Positions 7,194 through 14,354 of a DNA stretch of 64,000 nucleotides are shown here, piece by piece. The notes beneath the pieces were generated by a model. It searched no databases, was not told the origin of the DNA, and worked only from the letters and a program-made list of their open reading frames with translations. Both the position numbers and the translations under genes were made by a program. Location: contig JAFTJA010000013.1 in NCBI GenBank assembly GCA_017456605.1, positions 1-64,000 on the forward strand, written 5' to 3'. Origin of the DNA: Clostridia bacterium. Its GTDB lineage: Bacteria; Bacillota; Clostridia; Monoglobales; Monoglobaceae. Numbering within the stretch: the stretch's first letter is position 1; every line of letters starts with the position of its first letter.

Positions 7194-7940
7194 ATGTCTG
7201 TCATTTCTGCAAAAAATGTAGTAAAAAGCTTCGGGAAGCTCGACGTCCTGAAAGATGTCAGTATGGAAATTGAAGAAGGCGAGGTTGTGGCACTTATCGG
7301 CCCCTCAGGTTCCGGAAAAAGCACATTTTTGAGGTCGCTTATAAATCTCGAAACAATAGATAACGGGACTATTGCAATAGACGGTCAAACCGTTGTTGAA
7401 AAAGGTGTATACAAAAAAAGTGAAGAAAACCGCGGAGCATATCAAAAGCTTGGTATGGTTTTTCAGAATTTCAACTTGTTTCCCCACAAATCGGTACTTG
7501 AAAATATTATTCTGTCACCTATGCTCGTAAACGGCAAAAGCCGCGAAACTGCTGTGAAAGAAGCGGAAGAACTTTTGGCGCAGGTAGGTCTTTCTGACAA
7601 AATAGATGCCTATCCTTATCAGCTTTCAGGAGGACAGCAACAGCGTGTTGCAATCGCCAGGGCACTTGCTATGAACCCCAAGGTTATGCTTTTTGATGAG
7701 CCGACATCTGCGCTGGACCCTGAGCTTACCGGTGAAATACTTAAGGTTATCCGCGACCTTGCTGCAAAAGATATGACAATGGTGATTGTTACCCATGAAA
7801 TTGAGTTTGCTAAAAATGTTGCTGATCGTGTGATTTTTATGGCGGGTGGATATATTGTTGAAGAGGGATGCGCAGAAGAAATTATTGACAATCCCCAAAA
7901 CGAGCGTACCCAGGCGTTTCTCAAGGGTTTCAAAAGGTAG
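7194..7940 (+). CDS. Polar amino-acid ABC transporter ATP-binding protein
   Basis: GlnQ-type ATPase that powers the importer. All motifs are present: Walker [10 protein letters not shown] (about 37-45), Q-loop [17 protein letters not shown], signature [15 protein letters not shown], Walker [14 protein letters not shown] and the switch His in VIVTHE. It has an AGGAGGTG ribosome binding site. The region between Walker A and Q-loop carries a short insertion ([19 protein letters not shown]) slightly longer than in E. coli GlnQ. Length 248 is typical. It is followed by the yerC-like gene 11 bases later, on the same transcript. Confidence 0.95.
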   Translation: MSVISAKNVVKSFGKLDVLKDVSMEIEEGEVVALIGPSGSGKSTFLRSLINLETIDNGTIAIDGQTVVEKGVYKKSEENRGAYQKLGMVFQNFNLFPHKSVLENIILSPMLVNGKSRETAVKEAEELLAQVGLSDKIDAYPYQLSGGQQQRVAIARALAMNPKVMLFDEPTSALDPELTGEILKVIRDLAAKDMTMVIVTHEIEFAKNVADRVIFMAGGYIVEEGCAEEIIDNPQNERTQAFLKGFKR

Positions 7941-7951
7941 GGTGTTTTTTT

Positions 7952-8236
7952 ATGAATTATATTTCAAACAAAGATATAGAATATCTTTATAAATCTGTCT
8001 TATCTCTTGAAAACATTGAGGAGTGCAAAGCGTTTTTTGAAGACATCTGTACTATAAACGAGCTTAACTCCATTTCTCAGCGTATGACTGTTGCCCGTCT
8101 TTTGAGTAGCGGTATGACATTTAATGAAATTGCTGAAAAGACAGGTGCTTCAAGTGCCACAATTTCCCGTGTGAATAAAGCGCTCAATTATGGCGAGGGA
8201 TACAAGACTGTTTTAAAAAAGGAGCAGGCGAAATAA
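7952..8236 (+). CDS. YerC/YecD family TrpR-like DNA-binding protein
   Basis: A 94-residue protein of the TrpR superfamily (YerC/YecD). The helix-turn-helix is at about 57-80 (MTFNEIAEKTGASSATISRVNKAL), preceded by a helical dimerisation region with the family block ELNSISQRMTVARLL. It lacks the clear tryptophan-binding context needed to call it TrpR. Because it sits directly after the ABC transporter genes and its stop overlaps the next start (TAATG), it could regulate this operon; that is an inference from position. Family members are generally of unproven function. Confidence 0.85.
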   Translation: MNYISNKDIEYLYKSVLSLENIEECKAFFEDICTINELNSISQRMTVARLLSSGMTFNEIAEKTGASSATISRVNKALNYGEGYKTVLKKEQAK

Positions 8237-9510
8237 TGTCAGCAACAGTAAATCGCGTGTTACCGGGGACTTTGGCTTGTAAGTGTGGCATAAAGCCCGG
8301 TGATGAGATTGTTTCTATAAACGGCAGAGAAATTAAGGATTATCTTGATTATATGTTCCTATCTGCCGGCGAAAAACTTAATATTGCTTTGAAAGACCGA
8401 GAACTCTTCATTGAAAACGAAGATTTTGAGCCTTTGGGGATTGAGTTTGAGACGCTGCTCATTGATGAGCCGCGTTCTTGTCACAATAAATGCATTTTTT
8501 GCTTTATTGACCAACTTCCAAAGGATATGAGGGAAAGCTGTTACTTCAAGGATGATGATTACAGACTTTCGTTTCTGCAGGGGAATTATGTGACTCTTAC
8601 CAATATGAAAGACAGTGACCTTGACAGAATAATTGAGTATTCAATTCCAAGAATAAATGTTTCAGTGCATACTACAAACCCTGAGCTTCGGGCGAAAATG
8701 CTCAGCAACAAAAATGCCGGAAAGCTTATGGAACAACTAAAGCGCTTCAAAGACGGCGGACTTATGATAAACTGTCAGGTTGTGCTTTGCCGTGACTTTA
8801 ACGACAAGGAAGAGCTTGACCGTACGATTGCCGACCTTGCAACCCTTGGCGAATGTATCGAGAGCCTTTCAATAGTTCCGGTGGGAATTTCAGCGCATCG
8901 CGAAGGCCTTACCAATCTTGTGCCTTTTGACAAAGAAAGCTCTCTGGAGGTAATCCGTCAGGTTTCAGTGTGGCAGAAAAAATTCAAAGAGGAACGAGGC
9001 ATAAATTTCGTTTATCTCTCTGATGAGTTTTATATAATGGCCGAGGAAGAAATTCCCCCGGCCTGCGAATATGACGGATTCCCACAGATTGAAAACGGAG
9101 TGGGACTTTGCACCTCGCTTGAAGATGAATTCAGCGAAGCGCTGTCATACATGTCCAGAAAAAAGGTCAAAAGTGAAAAAACCATAGTGACCGGATATCT
9201 GGCATATGATTTTATAAAGGGACTTGTTTCAAAGCTTGAAACTGACAAGATAAATGTTGAAAAGATAAAAAACACCTTTTTCGGTGAGAACATCACTGTT
9301 AGCGGGCTTGTTACCGGAGGAGATATAATAAAGCAACTAAAAGGAAAAAACCTCGGCAAATATTTGCTAATCCCCATATCGATGTTGCGCCACGATGAAG
9401 AAGTTTTTCTTGATAATGTTACTGTTTCAGATATTGAAAGTGAGCTTCGCATAAAAGTGCGTATAGTGGGAAATGATGGTTTCGCGCTCCTTGATGAATT
9501 GTTGAAGTAG
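8236..9510 (+). CDS. PDZ and DUF512 domain radical SAM-like protein
   Basis: A 424-residue protein of the conserved DUF512 family. An N-terminal PDZ-like domain (about 1-62, with GIKPGDEIVSINGREI) is followed by a radical-SAM-like Fe-S motif CHNKCIFC (Cys82, Cys86, Cys89) in a shortened TIM-barrel region, and then the DUF512 domain with a C-terminal region (VSGLVTGGDIIKQL, LRHDEEVFLDNVT). Homologues in Clostridia are often next to the GTPase gene der; here the neighbour is an amino-acid transporter instead. The function of the family is not established. The start overlaps the yerC-like stop by one base. Full length, with terminator just downstream. Confidence 0.9.
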   Translation: MSATVNRVLPGTLACKCGIKPGDEIVSINGREIKDYLDYMFLSAGEKLNIALKDRELFIENEDFEPLGIEFETLLIDEPRSCHNKCIFCFIDQLPKDMRESCYFKDDDYRLSFLQGNYVTLTNMKDSDLDRIIEYSIPRINVSVHTTNPELRAKMLSNKNAGKLMEQLKRFKDGGLMINCQVVLCRDFNDKEELDRTIADLATLGECIESLSIVPVGISAHREGLTNLVPFDKESSLEVIRQVSVWQKKFKEERGINFVYLSDEFYIMAEEEIPPACEYDGFPQIENGVGLCTSLEDEFSEALSYMSRKKVKSEKTIVTGYLAYDFIKGLVSKLETDKINVEKIKNTFFGENITVSGLVTGGDIIKQLKGKNLGKYLLIPISMLRHDEEVFLDNVTVSDIESELRIKVRIVGNDGFALLDELLK

Positions 9511-9515
9511 AAAAT

Positions 9516-9537
9516 AACCACCCATACGGGTGGTTTT
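9516..9537 (+). terminator. Terminator of the ABC/DUF512 operon
   Basis: AACCACCC and GGGTGGTT form an 8-bp stem with a four-base loop, followed by TTTTC. Confidence 0.8.
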
Positions 9538-9550
9538 CATTATACAAGAA

Positions 9551-9580
9551 AACAGAACGGAAAATCCGTTCTGTTTTTGA
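9551..9580 (-). terminator. Terminator of glucokinase gene (works both ways)
   Basis: ACAGAACGGA and TCCGTTCTGT form a perfect 10-bp stem around AAA. T runs flank it on both strands, so it can serve the convergent - gene and back up the + operon. Confidence 0.85.
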
Positions 9581-9581
9581 T

Positions 9582-10526
9582 TTATAAGAAATTTTTTGCA
9601 GCAAAGGCTGCACCTATTATGCCGGCATCGTTATAAAGCGTTGCCGGTTCAATTTTTACCGGTTCAAAAAATTGGTTGTAATCATATTTTCTCACATAGT
9701 CGATTATCGGGTCGATGAGATATGCGCCTTCTTTGCTTATACCGCCGCCAATAACCACTTTGTCAGGCTGAAAAATATTTACAATGCCAACAAGCCCTCC
9801 GGCAATGTATTCTATGTATTTATTCACAACCTCCAAGGCCACCTTGTCGCCCTGCTTTGCTGCATCAAATGCTGTTCTGCCGTTTACGACTTTTCGTTCT
9901 TTGAAAAGAGTATTCATAAGACTTTCGGGATGCTCGCCAATAGCAATTTTCGTTTGGTTTATCAAAGCAGTAACAGACGCATAAGCCTCCCAACAGCCCT
10001 TCTGACCGCAACTGCAACGAACACCGCCAAGAACAAGAGGAGTATGTCCGATTTCAGCACCGACGCCGTTGCTACCTTTGAAAATTTTTCCGTCAATGAT
10101 AATTCCGCCGCCAATGCCGGTACCCAACGTCACAGCAACAAAAATATTTTTTCCTTCGCCATTCACAACATACTCGCCGTATGCTGCAGCATTTGCGTCA
10201 TTTTCGAGATAAACAGGTGCGTCAAAATGCTTTTTGAACTTGTCGAATATAGGGAAATTTGAAAACGGCACGTTTTCTGTGAAGACAATAGTGCCTTTTT
10301 GGTTATCAACAGCTCCGGGACAGCCAATCCCGATAGCTTTTATGTCACTTTTTGAAAGATTTGCATCTGCAACGATTTTTTCAGCAAGTGCAATCATATC
10401 ATCAATTATCTCGTCAGCAGTTCTTGTTCCAAGAGTGGGAGTTGAATCCTGCACGATGATATTTCCTTTTTCGTCAACCAACCCGATAGCGATATTTGTA
10501 CCACCAAGATCAATTCCTAAATACAT
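9582..10526 (-). CDS. glcK: ROK family glucokinase
   Basis: Phosphorylates glucose with ATP, feeding glycolysis. ROK features: phosphate-binding DLGGTN near residue 6, ENDANAAAYGE (sugar-binding Asn-Asp), GTGIGGG, the EIGH sugar/zinc motif near 158-161 and the ROK zinc motif CSCGQKGCWE (Cys at about 171, 173 and 178). No N-terminal helix-turn-helix is present, so it is an enzyme rather than a NagC-type repressor. Length 314 is typical. ATG at 10526 is preferred over an in-frame GTG 9 bases upstream because AGAAAGGG is then correctly spaced. It is divergent from ldh. Confidence 0.9.
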   Translation of the reverse strand: MYLGIDLGGTNIAIGLVDEKGNIIVQDSTPTLGTRTADEIIDDMIALAEKIVADANLSKSDIKAIGIGCPGAVDNQKGTIVFTENVPFSNFPIFDKFKKHFDAPVYLENDANAAAYGEYVVNGEGKNIFVAVTLGTGIGGGIIIDGKIFKGSNGVGAEIGHTPLVLGGVRCSCGQKGCWEAYASVTALINQTKIAIGEHPESLMNTLFKERKVVNGRTAFDAAKQGDKVALEVVNKYIEYIAGGLVGIVNIFQPDKVVIGGGISKEGAYLIDPIIDYVRKYDYNQFFEPVKIEPATLYNDAGIIGAAFAAKNFL

Positions 10527-10638
10527 AAAATTCACCCTTTCTTTCTATATTATTGTATCATATATGACATTCGATGTAAATAAATTTTGCATATTTTTTT
10601 GAGGTCAGGTAAAAATAAAAAGAAAGGGAGGAAGATGT

Positions 10639-11586
10639 ATGTTTAAGGGAAAAATAACGGTAATTGGTGCTGGGGCTGTGGGCTCGACCACTGCTTATAC
10701 ACTTATGCTGAGCGGCCTTGTTTCAGAAATAGTTTTGATTGATATAAACCACAAAAAAGCCGAGGGTGATGCTCTTGATATGAATCACGGCATCAGTTTT
10801 GTAAGTCCGGTTAAAATTATTGCAGGAGATTATCAGGACATCAAAGGGTCCGATATGGTAATAATAACTGCCGGTGCAAATCAGGAACCGGGTGAAAGAC
10901 GCACAGACCTTCTCAAAAGAAATGCCAAAATTATGGAAAGCATAGTCGAAAATGTGCTCAAATTTTGTCACGATGACACCATTATGCTTATGGTAACAAA
11001 CCCGGTTGACATTCTGACCTATGTAACATATAAAATTTCCGGGTTTTCACGAAATCATATCATAGGTTCAGGAACGGTGCTTGATACCGCCCGGCTTAAA
11101 TATCTTCTGGGCGAATATACCAATGTTGACGTGAGAAACGTACACACGTATATCATAGGTGAGCATGGTGATTCCGAGGTCGCGGCATGGAGCACAACAA
11201 AGGTTGCCGGCATGGATATAAACAAGTTTTGTCAGTTCAGCGGTGTGTGCGACGCAGAACCTTTGACGAACAAGCATTTTCACGAAACGGTAAAAAATTC
11301 GGCATATGAAATAATAGAGAAAAAAGGTGCAACGTATTATGCAATAGCCCTTTCGGTCAAAAGAATTGTGGAATGTATAATAGGTAATGAAAAATCAATT
11401 TTGACTGTTTCGAGCTTGCTTGATGGAGAATATGGGATTTCGGATATGTGTCTTGCGGTCCCCACAATAGTCTCAAGCGAAGGCGCAGAAAAAGTACTCG
11501 AAATTGATTTCGATGAAAAGGAAATTGAAGATTTGAAAAAATCTGCTGAGAAACTGAAAAATCTTGCAAGAGAAATTGGATATTAA
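10639..11586 (+). CDS. ldh: L-lactate dehydrogenase
   Basis: Reduces pyruvate to L-lactate with NADH, regenerating NAD during fermentation. NAD-binding GAGAVGS lies at residues 10-16. The specificity loop reads ANQEPGERR with Gln82, the residue that favours pyruvate over oxaloacetate (malate dehydrogenases have Arg there). Catalytic His176 is in IIGEHGDSE, with Asp149 and Arg152 in DTARLKY. Length 315 is standard. Ribosome binding site GGGAGG. It is monocistronic with a strong terminator and divergent from glucokinase. Confidence 0.95.
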   Translation: MFKGKITVIGAGAVGSTTAYTLMLSGLVSEIVLIDINHKKAEGDALDMNHGISFVSPVKIIAGDYQDIKGSDMVIITAGANQEPGERRTDLLKRNAKIMESIVENVLKFCHDDTIMLMVTNPVDILTYVTYKISGFSRNHIIGSGTVLDTARLKYLLGEYTNVDVRNVHTYIIGEHGDSEVAAWSTTKVAGMDINKFCQFSGVCDAEPLTNKHFHETVKNSAYEIIEKKGATYYAIALSVKRIVECIIGNEKSILTVSSLLDGEYGISDMCLAVPTIVSSEGAEKVLEIDFDEKEIEDLKKSAEKLKNLAREIGY

Positions 11587-11589
11587 ACA

Positions 11590-11620
11590 AAGCAGCCCCT
11601 AAAATTAGGGGCTGCTTTGT
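11590..11620 (+). terminator. Terminator of ldh
   Basis: AAAGCAGCCCCT and AGGGGCTGCTTT form a 12-bp stem around AAAATT. Confidence 0.85.
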
Positions 11621-11667
11621 TAACCATAACTATATTATGTAGTAAATTACGGGAAAATACAGCAAAA

Positions 11668-11695
11668 AGTTTACATAATATTATTATTGTAAATA
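11668..11695. other. dif-like sequence just downstream of xer gene
   Basis: AGTTTACATAA (11668-11678) is identical to the reverse complement of the XerD half-site of B. subtilis dif (TTATGTAAACT). It is followed by a six-base centre (TATTAT) and an 11-base right arm TATTGTAAATA that matches a XerD-type arm in 7 of 11 positions but the usual XerC arm poorly. It lies 2 bases beyond the recombinase stop codon. The region is AT-rich, so chance similarity must be considered. Confidence 0.4.
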
Positions 11696-11697
11696 TT

Positions 11698-12669
11698 TTA
11701 ATCTTTTTTCTTGGTGACAGAAGAGAGGGGGTTGGCCGAAACCGCATCTTTGAGCTGTTGGTTGCTTATGTGAGTATAAATTTCTGTGGTAGAAAGCTGT
11801 TCATGACCAAGAATTTCCTGAAGCGCCCTGATGTCAACACCGGCCTGATACATAAGGGTTGCCGCTGTATGACGCAATTTATGAGTTGTGTATTTATGTG
11901 GGTCAAGACCGAGTTTTTTCACATTTGTTTCAACAATATGCTGAACTGTACGCCGGCTTATTCGCTGGTTTCTTGATGATAAAAACAGTGCGTTTTTATC
12001 CGAAGCCGTTGGCGTCTGTGTGTTTCTCACAGTCATATAATCAGAAATGGCATTTATACAAGCTTCGTTCAAATAAATGGTGCGTTCTTTGTTGCCCTTG
12101 CCCACAACTGTCAGCTTATCGCCGCGGATATCAGTAATATTTATGCCCACAAGCTCCGCAAGACGCATACCGCAGTTAAGGAATAATGTAATTATGCAAT
12201 AATCCCTGAGAGCGTTTTTTCCGTCAATTTCAGATAGCAACGCAAGGCTGTCTTCAAGGGTGAAATAAAACGGAAGCCTTTTCTTGAGCTTTATTGTTTC
12301 AAGCTCAGCTGTGGGGTTTTCGCTCAAAATACCTGACTTATAAAGATATTTGAAATAGGAACGTATCGATGCAATTTTTCTTGCACGGGACGATGGAGAA
12401 TTGTCACGGTCACGATTCAGAAAATTCATATATTCATATATAAGATTCAGGTCAACTTTTTTGACAAGGGATAAATCAACATCAGAAATGTCTATGGTAT
12501 CAAAATCACAGTCAGAGGAAATGTCTTTGAATTTCATTTTGAGAAATCTGTAAAACGCACGCAAATCATAAAAATAACTCTGCGCAGTTTTTTCGGATTT
12601 TCCCTGAATGTTCTCGATATACATCAAAAACGAAATAAGCGGCTCAGGGGCATCCATAAACTTTTTCAT
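11698..12669 (-). CDS. Tyrosine recombinase of the XerC/XerD type
   Basis: Site-specific recombinase, 323 residues, with an N-terminal core-binding domain (about 10-110) and a catalytic domain carrying the full set of active-site residues: Arg169 (CGMRLAEL), Lys191, His263/Arg266 (HKLRHTAA), His289 (LGH) and nucleophile Tyr298 (IYTHI). It resembles chromosomal Xer proteins of Clostridia rather than phage integrases, and no phage gene is near. It has its own promoter (TTGCAA-17-TATAAT), an AGGAGGG ribosome binding site and a 28-bp palindrome between them. Probable role is chromosome dimer resolution; whether it works alone or with a partner cannot be told here. Confidence 0.88.
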   Translation of the reverse strand: MKKFMDAPEPLISFLMYIENIQGKSEKTAQSYFYDLRAFYRFLKMKFKDISSDCDFDTIDISDVDLSLVKKVDLNLIYEYMNFLNRDRDNSPSSRARKIASIRSYFKYLYKSGILSENPTAELETIKLKKRLPFYFTLEDSLALLSEIDGKNALRDYCIITLFLNCGMRLAELVGINITDIRGDKLTVVGKGNKERTIYLNEACINAISDYMTVRNTQTPTASDKNALFLSSRNQRISRRTVQHIVETNVKKLGLDPHKYTTHKLRHTAATLMYQAGVDIRALQEILGHEQLSTTEIYTHISNQQLKDAVSANPLSSVTKKKD

Positions 12670-12688
12670 TGGTTTTTCCCTCCTCTTT

Positions 12689-12716
12689 ATTGCACATAAT
12701 TTTTATTATGTGCAAT
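12689..12716. promoter_or_regulatory. 28-bp perfect palindrome in xer leader, dif-like
   Basis: Arms of 12 bases (ATTGCACATAAT and ATTATGTGCAAT) flank TTTT. Read as 11+6+11 it has the geometry of a dif site, and the right arm TTATGTGCAAT matches the XerD half-site TTATGTAAACT in 8 of 11 positions. It lies between the promoter and ribosome binding site of the recombinase gene, so an operator or 5' UTR hairpin is an equally good reading. Confidence 0.5.
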
Positions 12717-12729
12717 TATGTCTGTTTGA

Positions 12730-12758
12730 ATTATACCATACCTTTCTCTGTTTTGCAA
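12730..12758 (-). promoter_or_regulatory. Promoter of xer gene
   Basis: On the minus strand TTGCAA (12758-12753), 17 bp, TATAAT (12735-12730). Confidence 0.75.
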
Positions 12759-12778
12759 TACCTTTTTTTGAAAAAACT

Positions 12779-13603
12779 TTATGTTTCACAAAGCTCACAG
12801 CCTTTGCAAACAGAAAATCTTTCTTTGAAAAGTTCACTTACAGTATTCATAATGGTCAGATTTTGAATTTGGCATTTGTTGTGCCAGATAATTCGTTTTG
12901 GCGCCAATGTTATCAGAATACTCATCAGAATGTCTTCCCTTGTGAGAAAATTTTCTATAAGATTTATTTCATCGCTTTTTTCTATATCCACAGCTATATT
13001 GTTCTTTTTGAAGTCATAAAAATAAAATTTACCGTCAAAATCGTGCTTTATATGAAGCAAATCAATCATAGCAGGTTTTTCCTTAATATACGCAGAAATC
13101 AGCTCCAAAAACTCTTCATATTCCTTTTCAGCATAAAATTCTTCCACTGCATCATATAAAGCGTTGAAAACTTCTTCTCTGTATTCAAACAGCCTGAATC
13201 TTAAAAATCCATCAATAATCAGCGAATTCTCGGTTTCAAAATATTTTGTTAATTTTTTAACAACATATTCTTTGTAATAATTATTCTTCAAAACGGATGT
13301 TTTTTTCGATGCACTTTCAAGAATACGTTTTTTATCTAGGTCACTTTGGCTAAAATACAATCCCAGCATTTTTCGTACTAAAGTCTGTATATAAACATTG
13401 ACAATCCAGCTGCCTATTATTTCTGAAATTTTGATTGAGGACAGCTCGCCATCGGTTTTTACTGTTAAAAAATATCTATTACTGCTGCTGTGAGGGATTT
13501 TTTCTACCAAAATATAATCAAGTTCGTCTCCGCTGATTGCTTCTGCAATGTTTTTTCCAATTTCCTCAATGTCCGCATCACACACTATACTCAAAGAGTC
13601 CAT
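12779..13603 (-). CDS. ytxC: Putative sporulation protein YtxC
   Basis: A 274-residue protein of the YtxC family, widespread in spore-forming Firmicutes and of unknown biochemical role. Family-like features are the central segment FLRFRLFEYREEVFNALYDAVEEFYAEKEYEEFLELI and the following IDLLHIKHDFDGKFYFYD, and the C-terminal Cys pair CKGCELC, which could bind metal. ATG at 13603 is preferred over an upstream in-frame start because AGGAGGA precedes it. It is the last gene of uvrC-DUF6873-ytxC, and its ribosome binding site sits close to the end of the preceding gene. The call is from overall pattern and is good but not certain. Confidence 0.75.
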   Translation of the reverse strand: MDSLSIVCDADIEEIGKNIAEAISGDELDYILVEKIPHSSSNRYFLTVKTDGELSSIKISEIIGSWIVNVYIQTLVRKMLGLYFSQSDLDKKRILESASKKTSVLKNNYYKEYVVKKLTKYFETENSLIIDGFLRFRLFEYREEVFNALYDAVEEFYAEKEYEEFLELISAYIKEKPAMIDLLHIKHDFDGKFYFYDFKKNNIAVDIEKSDEINLIENFLTREDILMSILITLAPKRIIWHNKCQIQNLTIMNTVSELFKERFSVCKGCELCET

Positions 13604-13635
13604 AATAGGGGTCTTCCTCCTTTTTTTAGGTAAAA

Positions 13636-14349
13636 TCAAAAAGGAAAATCTTCAAAATACACAATGCTGCCAAGATCACAAAGAGCATCATTTGATAAGG
13701 ATACAAATTCAATATTCTTTGATTTCAAAAATTTTTTAATTGCATGCGAATAGCTAAGCGAGTCAACACTACCACAAAACGCCAGAGTTTTCGGGGTAAT
13801 AAACCCTGATGCACCACCGATAAAACCATACGCGAACCCAGAAAGCGACACCTCGCCCGGCGGGACTTTCAAAACATCTATGCCAATCTTTGTAAGAGAT
13901 TTATAAAGCCCCTCATCCTCTGTTATGGCGGAGTTTTTATCTAAAATACAAAGATTGCACTTTGTATATCCTTGTTTCACATCAAAAAATTCATATCCAA
14001 GGTTCTCATAAAGCTTTTTGAGAATATTATCCGTATAAGAAAGATTTCCTATTATTCTTTTACCCAAAGATGCTACATTATATGCAATATCAAGAGGATA
14101 TGTGCCGCCAAGAATTCGTTCCCCTTTGATAAGCTTTATATAAGACGGAAGAATTTTTTGATAATGCTCAAAAGTCGACGGCTCTACAACGGCAGTCTGT
14201 TTGGATACAAAATGAATTTGCATATCCGGATGGGTATTTACCGGAGAATAAAGCACGTCAATGCTGGTTGAAAAATAGTATTTTATCCCCAAATTTTCAA
14301 GGGTTTTTAGCATATCTTCGCTTGCGTTTTTATCAATAATAACAGCCAT
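13636..14349 (-). CDS. DUF6873 family (GME-fold) protein
   Basis: A 237-residue protein that resembles the DUF6873 family, described as having the fold of guanidino-group-modifying enzymes. Visible features are the N-terminal VIIDKNASEDMLKTLENLGIKYYFS, the block PVNTHPDMQIHF (Asp and His in the position of catalytic residues of that fold), QGYTKCNLCIL, and GGASGFITPKTLAFCGSVDSL. No signal peptide or membrane segment. It lies between uvrC (5 bases away) and ytxC, so it is co-transcribed with both. Substrate and function are unknown; I assign the family from memory of the conserved NTHPDMQ motif. Confidence 0.7.
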   Translation of the reverse strand: MAVIIDKNASEDMLKTLENLGIKYYFSTSIDVLYSPVNTHPDMQIHFVSKQTAVVEPSTFEHYQKILPSYIKLIKGERILGGTYPLDIAYNVASLGKRIIGNLSYTDNILKKLYENLGYEFFDVKQGYTKCNLCILDKNSAITEDEGLYKSLTKIGIDVLKVPPGEVSLSGFAYGFIGGASGFITPKTLAFCGSVDSLSYSHAIKKFLKSKNIEFVSLSNDALCDLGSIVYFEDFPF

Positions 14350-14354
14350 AATGC

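Noticed and set aside
11698..12669. Prophage or integrative element based on the recombinase.
   Set aside because: No excisionase, structural, relaxase or tRNA-attachment features nearby; flanks are housekeeping genes.
12608..13159. 183-codon plus-strand frame.
   Set aside because: It is antisense to ytxC and to the xer leader, and Phe/Tyr-rich as expected for a shadow.
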